Shown here one piece after another: positions 1 through 7,456 of a DNA stretch of 15,924 nucleotides (the stretch's first letter is position 1; every line of letters begins with the position of its first letter). The notes under the pieces were generated by a model. That model worked only from the letters and a program-made list of their open reading frames with translations, was not told where the DNA came from and did no database searches. Location of the stretch: NCBI GenBank assembly GCA_013054445.1, contig JAAMPI010001327.1, positions 1-15,924 on the forward strand, read 5' to 3'. Source of the DNA: Cudoniella acicularis. Lineage: Eukaryota > Ascomycota > Leotiomycetes > Helotiales > Helotiaceae. The translations under genes and the position numbers were made by a program.

Positions 1-240
1 TTTAAGTAATTAATAAAAATATAGTTTTTTATTTTTAAACTTTTATTTATAAAAGTTATTAAAGATTTAATTTTATATGTAAATTATATATACTAAGTTT
101 TATATTTAATTTAAGAGTATTAGCGAACTTTAAACTTTTTTAAATTTTTTATATTTACTTATATACATGTACAAAACTTATATTTAAAGTTTTAAATATT
201 TATATTAAGTTTTGGTAGAGTTAAAAATGCTTTAAAATCG
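1..240. other. AT-rich block, possible edge of a RIP-mutated repeat
   Basis: By hand count only about 30 of the 240 bases are G or C (about 12%). The stretch is dense in TpA steps, has almost no CpG and has no open reading frame. Composition changes sharply near 241-260 to ordinary, locally G-rich sequence. In filamentous ascomycetes such blocks are commonly old repeats degraded by repeat-induced point mutation; that cause is inferred here. No transposon domain or terminal repeat can be recognised, and the block continues off the left edge. Confidence 0.6.
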
Positions 241-260
241 CGAATTTTGGTGTGAAGGGT

Positions 261-291
261 GGTCGGAATGGGGGGGCGGTCGGAATAGGGG
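261..291. repeat. Short imperfect direct repeat, G-rich
   Basis: Two copies of GGTCGGAATRGGGG begin at 261 and 278, a 17-base period, with a run of seven G in between. They lie just right of the AT-rich block. No function is evident, and G-rich runs like this are prone to length variation. Confidence 0.4.
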
Positions 292-465
292 TGCACGGAC
301 TTAATGCGCAGATTTATTATGATAACAGTATGACAGAAAATAATAAACCCGAAAAGGTACCTCGCACTCTCTCAACAGTCCCTCAGGTCTTTGTCGCTCT
401 CTTCATTCCTGTCCTAGATTCGCTTTTTATCTCTTCATTCATTACGACGATTGACCTATTTCGAA

Positions 466-1442
466 GTGCATTTCCAAGATTTCCTTTTTGCCTCCATCGC
501 CCTTTCTACAGTTCAACTCTCTTTTGCAACAGCCATAGCATTTCCCCAACGCACCGGAAGTGGTGCAGATTCTTGCTCCACAGATCCCCTAAATACAAAC
601 ACATGGAAAACACTAGATATTGATACTTTCCTCCAAAACTGGTCCAAAAATGCCACGACTACAGCCACGAACAATGTTCAGTCCCTAGCTGATTCTTTTG
701 GGGCACCTAATTTCTTCTGGCAAGTCTCCCCCAACTGCTCAATATCTATTTTTTAAAATGCTAACTATAATAGTGGACTGGACAATTTCTGCAATGCAGG
801 ACAACCTTGTCTGCCTGTACAACTTCCTGCTTGGTAATTATAATATATCAGTTCATCTACACAAATCGCTGACATTATTAGGTACGCTATGGTACCAATC
901 CAAAACTGGAATAGTTATATGAACTCCCTCAACACAGCCATTACATTTGCATCAAGCATCGCCTCTTTAGCCTTACCCGGGGTCGTTTCGGACTTCTATC
1001 CAAACCAAAAGACGATTTAACCCCGCTCCTCACAGCTGCAAAGATTTTCACAACCGCTCTAGGCGTCATACCGTTTACCGTGCCTGTTTCCACGGCGAGC
1101 AGTGTTTTAACATCGCCAATTAACTTCATAACTGGACGAATTAAATCCCCTGCAGAAACCGGCCTGTTTATGAAATGGAGCAAGGTTTCATCCTCAAGAT
1201 GATTTCGTTGATTTACTCATCAGCAAACACAGGTTAACGAAAGAACAAATCCTAGTAGCGCCAACTACATTTTTTGACAACAATGGGAAGAAACAGCTGA
1301 CCGATCCATTCACCGATGCTCTGCCTCCGACAAGACCACAGAGTGCCTCTTCAATTTGCAAGTCTGTGTGAATGGTGACGCTGGGTGGGAGGAAAACACG
1401 GGGATTGTTGGCAATTGTAGAAATCAGGGATTGTACGTATAA
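466..1442 (+). pseudogene. Decayed gene for a secreted cysteine-containing fungal protein
   Basis: A three-exon gene can be traced but not read through. Exon 1 (466-719) opens with GTG where ATG is expected; there is no in-frame ATG between the upstream stop at 415 and this point. It is followed by a signal-peptide-like segment (FLFASIALSTVQLSFATAIA) and a Ser/Thr/Asn-rich stretch. A GC-AG intron (720-773, donor GCAAGT, branch GCTAAC) joins to CGLDNFCNAGQPCLPVQLPAW, and a second intron (834-881) to YAMVPIQNWNSYMN. The frame then breaks near 1001-1010, where losing one C from a CCC would explain it. It returns near 1190-1200 and breaks again near 1321-1328. The last segment has ECLFNLQVC and NCRNQGLYV and stops at 1440-1442. 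The cysteine pattern and layout recall fungal extracellular proteins of the DUF7872 type, but that name is from memory and uncertain. The intact product would be about 290 residues. Several small indels plus a lost start favour a true pseudogene over one sequencing error. Confidence 0.65.
720..773 (+). other. GC-AG intron in the decayed secreted-protein gene
   Basis: The donor is GCAAGT after an exon ending in CTG, the branch site GCTAAC lies near the 3' end, and the acceptor is TAG. Splicing rebuilds a TGT cysteine codon across the junction and joins APNFF to CGLDNFC in one frame. Read unspliced, the exon hits a stop at 754-756. No GT donor nearby gives a sensible join. Confidence 0.7.
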
Positions 1443-1694
1443 AATGATTAAAATCAAGTCAATTGAATTTCGCGACGCAGAGTCAGATTTAAACAGAAAG
1501 AGAATGAAGTGAAGTGCGTCTTGTTCAGCGGGTCCTCAACCCCCACTTTTGATGAGCTAGCAGATTCTGAGCCCGAATTTAGCTTCGAGCATTCAGCATC
1601 TGTGATCAAAACAACCTGTATTTGCGTACATTGTCAGTATTGGTTCTCCCCGTCTGGCTTAACTAACTTCAATTTTGGAGCCAGAAAATCAAGA

Positions 1695-2853
1695 ATGGCG
1701 TCAACAGAGGCTGGAACACTATTTTCGGTGAGGGGTCGAGTGGCGCTGGTTACGGGAGGGACAAGTGGAATTGGTCTTATGATCTCGAAGGTAAGATAAT
1801 AGTCTTCTATCCAAAGACCACAAGCTGACCCCTGTCCCCATTCAGGGGCTCGTATCAAACGGTGCCAAGGTGTATGTGTGCGGACTTGAAATTGATCCCA
1901 TCCAAGAAGTTGAGGCCTCATTGAATTTACTTGGAGAGAAATCAGGTGGAAATGCAACTGGGTATGTTATCAAGTCTCGGACTTATTCAGTTTTCCCGAA
2001 TTTGAAAATCAGTAACTAAAATACCAACCTCTAGATTCTCTTGTGACCTTACCTCAAAAGAAGGCATCACCTCTATTTCCGAATTCCTTCGAAGTCACGA
2101 AACTCACCTTGATATCTTGATTTCCAATGCCGGAATTCGTCGCGATCCTCCAAAGTCTTGCAATGTGCTTACCGCACCACTCGAGGAACTCCAGGCATCA
2201 CTCTGGTCATCCTCGTATTCTGATTGGAATCAATCCTTTCAAGTGAACGCGATGGCACATTACTTTCTCAGTGTTGCTCTCCTCGACTTGCTTGCCGCTG
2301 CAGCAGATTCTGTGATGCCGGATGGAACGAAAGGTCGCGATTATGGGAAAGGGGTTGTTGTGATAACTAGTTCAATTGCCAGCCTGCACAACGCCACAAA
2401 TGTAGATATGATGAGTTATGCAACCACGAAAGCCGCTACCGATCATCTGGTATCTCTGCTGGCAAGCAAGTTTGCTAGGTGGTATGTTAGAGTATGTATC
2501 TTTTCAAATCCCCCTAAGGCAATGACGCTCTAGATTTTATCCCGAAGCAGAAGCTAACTCGAGATCTTTAGGTTTGTGGAATCAACCCAGGCTGTAAGTA
2601 AATTGCTTTGAAGTCCCGATCTAGTCTAATTAATTCAATAGTTGTCCCTAGCAATATGAATCCTATGGGAAGTGGATCGGATGCAGACATATTTGGGGAT
2701 TTGGTGCAAAAGGTACCTGCAAAACGAGCTGGAACCCTGGATGACCTGGCTGGCATTATTCTCTTTCTTGTTAGTAAAGCTGGAGCATATGTGGATGGGC
2801 GATCCATTGCAATTGATGGGGGAAGAACACTGTTCGCAAATGGCCAGATGTAA
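1695..2853 (+). CDS. Short-chain dehydrogenase/reductase (classical SDR)
   Basis: NAD(P)(H)-dependent oxidoreductase with a Rossmann fold; the substrate cannot be told from sequence. Five exons: 1695-1790, 1846-1961, 2035-2491, 2572-2593 and 2642-2853, giving 903 nt and a 300-residue protein, near the upper end for this family. Visible motifs are the cofactor loop TGGTSGIG (residues 20-27), SNAG (101-104), a likely catalytic Asn in VNAM (142), ITSS with the active-site Ser (about 184), YATTK (Tyr199 and Lys203) and NPGFVPSNM after the active site. The C-terminal DGRSIAIDGG is the usual SDR ending. The S-to-Y spacing looks about two residues longer than usual. The ATG at 1695 is preferred because the first motif follows at the normal distance. 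Introns are 55, 73, 80 and 48 nt. It converges with the cyclase-family gene, with about 160 bp between stops. The style recalls fungal 3-oxoacyl-ACP-reductase-like (RhlG-like) SDRs, but this is not firm. No signal peptide is seen, so it is probably cytosolic. Confidence 0.92.
2572..2593 (+). other. 22-nt microexon of the SDR gene
   Basis: Between introns 2492-2571 and 2594-2641 lies a 22-base exon encoding VCGINPG plus the first base of the next codon. It is needed to join ...WYVR to FVPSNM and restores the family PG motif downstream of the active site. Automated gene callers often skip exons of this size. Confidence 0.85.
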
Positions 2854-3014
2854 ACTGAAGTATTCGAGGCTAAATTTGTTAATAGATTGACCTGTAAATG
2901 GATGCTAACTTTATGACTACTTTAAATAACAACGATTAATGTATTTTGTTCTACCACAGGAGAGTCCCCGCGTTGCTTCCTTGGAAACAAATCACGATCG
3001 CTGCAACTACAATT

Positions 3015-4124
3015 CTACAAAATCGCTACACCATTTGGTGGACTTGCTACTCCTCCCGGAACCTGCAGAATTAGCACGAGTAATTAACCTGGGGGGGGGG
3101 GGGGGGGGGGGGTTGTGAAACTTACGTTTAAAGGCATGCTACTGAAAAAGAACGTCCACTTTTTATACTTCTTACACTCAGCTGCCAACTTCTCCAAATC
3201 AAATAACTCTCCAATTGGAAGCCCCCATCCTGCTAGTAACCATTCATGCATCGAATGGGTTGTGCTTTGAAACGGAAGTGATTCAAAGGCAAGTGCATCT
3301 CCAGCGACTGCAGAGAACTCACAATCCCAGATCCATCTCAACATATCCTCTGATGCTTGAACACCAATAGCCCCTAACGGATTATTAGATGCATATGCGG
3401 CCGTCTGCGCTTCATTCAGAGCTTCCAGGGCTCTAATGTATCCAGTTCTGATAAAAAGAATATCACCGGGCTTGAAAGAAACGCCTTGGTGTTCCGCAGC
3501 CTTCTTAAGATCCGAAAGGGGGATGCTACTAGTTTCAAGTGCCGGAAGTAACTGACCTTGAGCTTCCGCCCAAGAGCAGTGGTCAAGTAGAACTCCTCGT
3601 CCGACAATGCCACCATTCTCAACCCAAACTACGAAGACATGTCAGTTGAATTTTATCTTCAAAGAATTATTCAAACTTACCATGAATGCCAATCCTATTC
3701 GAATTGTGTATATCCTCTTGCTTACAGCCGTTGAAATACACCTTATGATCTTGATATCCTGTAAAAAATAAGTTCCTATTCCAGAATAATTTTGATTTCA
3801 CTTACCAAAATGGCGAAATCCATCCCATTGAGAGCTAGACTGGGTGTTGAGCGTCAATACATCATCATTGGCGGTCCTTGGTGCCTTGTGTTTAATGTGT
3901 TGATGAAATGGTTCACGGGTGAAACAAGGCGTTTTCAATATGTCTAAGGCGCAGTCGGTCGAGATACGAATACCGTGCACAATTTCCCGAGAGGCTGCGA
4001 GAGTTGTCTCGGGAGTTAATCGATTCAGCATTCCAAGTTCGTCTCGGTCACCAAACAATCCCCAGGCATTTCCTCGTGGACCCTCCCTTTTCAGGGGTAG
4101 CAAGTCAAAAGAGGGGTTAGCCAT
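3015..4124 (-). CDS. Cyclase-family metal-dependent hydrolase (kynurenine formamidase-like fold)
   Basis: Member of the putative cyclase superfamily (Cyclase, PF04199 type), metal-dependent enzymes that hydrolyse or cyclise amides, lactones or related bonds; the substrate is unknown. Four exons on the minus strand: 4124-3806, 3758-3681, 3628-3126 and 3062-3015, giving 948 nt and 315 residues, normal for the fungal branch. Visible features are WGLFGDRDELGMLN near the N-terminus, QWDGFRHFGYQ (residues 99-109, in the place of the metal-binding HxGTHxDxxxH motif of bacterial members), GGIVGRGVLLD (138-148), GDILFIRTGYI (187-197), AGDALAFESLP (241-251), HEWLLAGWGLPIGE (260-273) and the ending PLNVPGGVASPPNGVAIL, joined across the last intron. 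The ATG at 4124 is the first in frame. No signal peptide is seen, so it is probably cytosolic. It shares a 491-bp divergent promoter with the unknown gene at 4616. The last intron (3063-3125) contains a 22-base homopolymer. The fold and family are confident; the reaction is not. Confidence 0.93.
3091..3112. repeat. Run of 22 G (22 C on the cyclase-gene sense strand)
   Basis: An uninterrupted G22 lies inside the last intron (3063-3125) of the cyclase-family gene. On the sense strand it is C22, sitting in the polypyrimidine position between the donor GTAAGTTTC and the acceptor CTGCAG. It makes up about a third of the 63-nt intron. Such a run is unstable and hard to sequence, so its true length may differ. 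Confidence 0.85.
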
Positions 4125-4218
4125 TTGTCTAGATCGGAAATTTTTGTATTTAAATGTTACGGGCAATCAAACCATTGTAAATATGACGCTTGACTAGCGA
4201 TAACATGAAAACTTCCTT

Positions 4219-4286
4219 CCCCACTTGCCCACTTTTGAGTGCGGGGTAAACCTGAATGACCCCACTACTCGCTTCTGGTGGCGGGG
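4219..4286. promoter_or_regulatory. Cluster of four CreA-type (SYGGRG) hexamers in a divergent promoter
   Basis: GCGGGG occurs at 4241-4246 and 4281-4286, and CCCCAC (the reverse-strand form) at 4219-4224 and 4260-4265. All four match SYGGRG, the consensus of the fungal carbon-catabolite repressor CreA/Cre1. By simple expectation about 0.3 such hexamers would occur in 68 bp counting both strands. The cluster begins 95 bp upstream of the cyclase-family ATG and ends about 330 bp upstream of the unknown gene's ATG. Matches of this length can be accidental. Confidence 0.4.
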
Positions 4287-4539
4287 TTTAAATCATCTCA
4301 TTATCTCCGAACCGGGTCCACTTGTATCTCTACGAAGTATCCCATCTATATTCTCACATTTAAAAGATTTTAATTTTCCATCATTCCATCTCCCACCGAA
4401 CGCATCGTGGAATATCTGCTCAGAATTTCAAAAAGGTGGGGTTAGTATTGCTTTCGTACGATAGATGTGAACTTGTGAGTCATTGAGTGTAGCGCATAGG
4501 CAGCAACATTCAATATCTAGTACACTTCCTAAGATGAAC

Positions 4540-4546
4540 TATAAAG
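4540..4546 (+). promoter_or_regulatory. TATA-like element upstream of the 4616 gene
   Basis: TATAAAG lies 76 bp upstream of the ATG at 4616 and is followed by a pyrimidine-rich stretch typical of fungal transcription start regions. It was assigned by position and sequence only. Confidence 0.35.
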
Positions 4547-4615
4547 TTTTCATTTCTAACACTCAACTATCCAAGCTTTCTATTCTCTCTTAACGCTCCA
4601 TTGCGGTCTGCAAAA

Positions 4616-5323
4616 ATGTACACCTCTCGCGTCTTAGATGGCACTCCGGATGATATACTGAACCCCTCCTTCCGAACTGTTGACTTTGGGGACGAGTCAG
4701 CTGTTATTACAGTGGCCTCGTATATGCGACACGCTTGGATTGCTATACCACCCCCTTTAAGCGAACCTTCTTATACCCAAAACGACATTGGAGCATTCAT
4801 CCGCGGAATTCAAAACGAAACCGAAACAGAACGAATCGAAAGGGAAAAGAATCCAGATACGACAGTCCATACTCCGTGGAGGGATGCGATTTACAAGATG
4901 TGGAACCATGTTTTCTGGGACGTCATGAAGTTTCTCCCTCATGTTGGGTACGGGATTGGACATTTTCATCCGCCTAACCACAAAGTTTTCCCACTTGCCT
5001 TTCCGGGAACCAGTTTGGAGATGACTACGAAATGGGATACGAATGTTCTTATTATACCGGCACATTTAGAACAAGGCGTGCAAGTGAGCATGTCGAGGGA
5101 TGTGGGAAGTGATGAGAACGTCATATGCAGAACATTTGAGAGTGGAAAGCCTTACGAGATATGGTATCTTAAGAAGGGTACGGAGGTGAAATTTTACTTA
5201 GAAGCGAAGAACAAGGATGAGCGAGTTGGGTTGGCGGCTGTCTTGATGATTGGGATTTTGTGTACTGATGAACATGGGGAAACACCACGGGCAGACGAAG
5301 AGGCTGATTCTGAGGAGCAGTGA
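4616..5323 (+). CDS. Hypothetical protein, family not recognised
   Basis: A single uninterrupted reading frame of 235 residues with no intron. I do not recognise the family. The ATG at 4616 is the first in-frame ATG and lies 76 bp after a TATA-like element. No signal peptide or membrane segment is evident. The N-terminal part (MYTSRVLDGTPDDILNPSFR) leads to a charged region around residues 60-80 rich in Glu, Arg and Asn. A His-rich GIGHFHPPNHKVF follows near 118-130, then alternating hydrophobic segments (NVLIIPAHLEQGVQVSM and IWYLKKGTEVKFYLEA) that look like beta strands. The last 20 or so residues are acidic (ADEEADSEEQ). The strand-rich middle and histidines might suggest a beta-barrel such as a cupin, but no cupin motif is visible and this is weak. 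Codon use looks like ordinary fungal coding DNA. It is divergent from the cyclase-family gene and convergent with the Thg1-like gene, with 157 bp between stops. Confidence 0.8.
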   Translation: MYTSRVLDGTPDDILNPSFRTVDFGDESAVITVASYMRHAWIAIPPPLSEPSYTQNDIGAFIRGIQNETETERIEREKNPDTTVHTPWRDAIYKMWNHVFWDVMKFLPHVGYGIGHFHPPNHKVFPLAFPGTSLEMTTKWDTNVLIIPAHLEQGVQVSMSRDVGSDENVICRTFESGKPYEIWYLKKGTEVKFYLEAKNKDERVGLAAVLMIGILCTDEHGETPRADEEADSEEQ

Positions 5324-5480
5324 AGCCCAATAGTTTGAAATTTGAGGTCTTGTATGGGAAGACTTAACGGCAATCGAACTTTCAAAGCCGACGGTTGAGC
5401 CTGGAGCAAGGGAAATAATCGAGACCCCTGCGAAATATTTTGCGATAAAGGTAGATGACAGCGACAATGCATATTTCTAT

Positions 5481-6311
5481 TTACATTCCAGAACCACCCT
5501 CAAGTGAAGACCAATACTTCTCACTAACTAGCTTAACCGCTTCCTCCGAAAATTCTGTCACGCCCTGATCCACAACTCTAGTCCTCGTCCTTACCGTCTT
5601 TTCCAGAGTCCCTGTTTTCATATTTTTCCCCTCAAACTCATACTGTTCCTTCTTCACCGTAGTTCCCTCAACTGCCCAACTAGGAACAGCATTCCGAAAG
5701 ACAATCCCTTTCCCTACCTCCATCATCTGCAAAACTTCTTTCGTACTCTTCCCATGGAGTTCTTTCGTACTGAAAATCGTCCTGGCAAACGCATTGACGC
5801 TGTTACGAACTGCATCACCCCGACATCTCCACAAAACACAATTCAAAGCTTCTTCTTCGGTTGGAACTGTAAACAACCTCCCATCAAAATGAGCAGTTCC
5901 TAAAACTTCGGGCTTCAGCACCGTTGGCTTCGGCGATGCCGCAATGGCAGTTGCCAAATGCATATTGAACCTGACGCTCGTGAATGCAGCTGCAAGACTA
6001 CATATCTTTTGGACACGGTCATTGAACGCGTTGATGCCAGAGGGGAAGACCAGAGTTATCTCGTCGGATTGCGTATATGCAAGAGTAGCTGATGGGAAAT
6101 GGCATAGCAGGTCGGAACAAGTAGCTGTCATGGCATCATGAATGCGCTGGTCGAAAGGTCTTGCGAAATTTGCTGTGAATTTTGAGAATGTGTGGCCATC
6201 GAGTCGAAGAATTGCCGGTCCAGGGCCAAGTTTAAATTCATAGACGCCTTCGTAGGATTTCATGCGATCCCCGAGGGATTGACGCGGTGCTGTGTCGGAT
6301 GTTTCTGCCAT
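5481..6311 (-). CDS. Thg1-like protein (tRNA-His guanylyltransferase family, bacterial-type)
   Basis: Member of the Thg1 superfamily, which adds nucleotides in the 3'-to-5' direction. Canonical Thg1 adds G-1 to tRNA-His; Thg1-like proteins (TLPs) repair truncated tRNA 5' ends. It is intronless, 276 residues, from the ATG at 6311. Motifs: LRLDGHTFSKF (residues 35-45, metal Asp38), YTQSDEI (79-85, metal Asp83 and Glu84), HFDGRLFTVP (141-150), CVLWRCRGDAVRNSVN (158-173) and ELHGKSTKEVLQMM (184-197). Canonical eukaryotic enzymes carry HINNLYNT where this has RNSVNAFA, and lack the LHGKSTKE element that I associate with bacterial TLPs. I therefore infer a TLP-type paralog rather than the organism's essential Thg1. 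The C-terminal part after residue 210 is charged and poorly characteristic. No targeting peptide is obvious. It lies between unrelated metabolic genes. The family is sure; the exact reaction is not. Confidence 0.9.
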   Translation of the reverse strand: MAETSDTAPRQSLGDRMKSYEGVYEFKLGPGPAILRLDGHTFSKFTANFARPFDQRIHDAMTATCSDLLCHFPSATLAYTQSDEITLVFPSGINAFNDRVQKICSLAAAFTSVRFNMHLATAIAASPKPTVLKPEVLGTAHFDGRLFTVPTEEEALNCVLWRCRGDAVRNSVNAFARTIFSTKELHGKSTKEVLQMMEVGKGIVFRNAVPSWAVEGTTVKKEQYEFEGKNMKTGTLEKTVRTRTRVVDQGVTEFSEEAVKLVSEKYWSSLEGGSGM

Positions 6312-7456
6312 CTTTTTTGTGGTTTGACGTTAAATGTACATTTTTCTTTCGAGGGAGGGCGGATTTAAATGTCAGACAGGTGACTCATTCCAGACACAGC
6401 CTCGATTACTCACATTATTTGTTTCATGTCAAGCGAAGAGCTTTTCCTGAAATCGAAACAAAGTTATTGATTCGCTTTTTTCTTATCAAACGCCCTCTTT
6501 TTATTCCATCATTATCTCGTTGGCCTAATTCCGAGTATTCTAGTTTCTCCATTCCCCTCAAATCTAACCACATACTTCAAAACTCCACAGATTATACAAG
6601 TAAATCAAAAGAATGATTTTCATGTGAATTGCGATGCAGTTAGAGGTTAAATTAGGAATTCGACAGTATTTATTATAATAATAGAAAGTGTGATTGTGGA
6701 TTTCAAAAACTCAGGTCGATCACAAGGACTCCGGAAAGCCGTGCGGAGCACGAATGATCAATAATTTAAAGAGTTGGCTGGGCTCCAGAATCCGTTCTTC
6801 ATCTCTTTCAATATTTTTTGCTCTCGGTAGGACGGTACTTCTTCCTCCGAAAGCTTCCAGGAGTCGAGGCGGTTTTGATCACCAAACCCAGAGTAAACTA
6901 TACGGAAATTCGTATTATTAACCGTTTCTTGAATATTTTGTATTCAAATCAAATCAACTGTGTTTGGTTGAGGTACTAGAATCAAAACAAAACTTGATCT
7001 AGTGGGGCATTTCCCAAGGTGATCAAAATGCAGGAAGTGGGAAGGGCAGAACAGATCTCAACCTATCAAAATGTATATCCATCTATTTACCAAAAAAAAA
7101 AAATTACCCACACTTATGAAAGACCTATAAACGTTGTTTTTAATTGATCTGGATAGTGAAAAGTCATCATCTCAGAAATTATATTGCGTCTCTACCCAAT
7201 CAAGGTGGGGCCATACGGTCGCAGCGGGGGCTGCAGGTTCCTCGATCGGAATCTATCCTTGCGCCCACGCTTCCCCGCACGGGATAAATTACATACCTTG
7301 CAACAAAGAAGCATCCTCTCCCTCTCCCCTTTGCACTCCTATGACTTCACCTTACTTTGAAATCTCATATATACCTCTATCTTTAAGTGAAACTGATCAC
7401 TTTCATCTCAATCAAGTTCTTCCTTCCGAAACCCGAACGAGACTTCTGAAAACAAC
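6312..7456. other. 1.1-kb intergenic region, no gene seen
   Basis: This divergent spacer between the Thg1-like gene and the decarboxylase-family gene holds only short reading frames without family motifs. There is an A12 run at 7092-7103. The right end (about 7310-7456) is pyrimidine-rich, as is usual for fungal promoters. I see no tRNA, repeat unit or transposon remnant. Confidence 0.5.
7368..7373 (+). promoter_or_regulatory. TATA-like element upstream of the decarboxylase-family gene
   Basis: TATATA lies 84 bp upstream of the ATG at 7457, within a C/T-rich stretch that continues to the start codon. Assignment is by position and sequence only. Confidence 0.35.

Noticed and set aside
1194..1457. 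87-codon minus-strand reading frame with a hydrophobic start
   Set aside because: The plus strand here carries the cysteine-containing C-terminal segments of the decayed secreted-protein gene (ECLFNLQVC, NCRNQGLYV), which explains the sequence better.
6287..6616. 109-codon plus-strand reading frame upstream of the Thg1-like gene
   Set aside because: It overlaps the Thg1-like start on the opposite strand, has no motif and has the composition of intergenic DNA.
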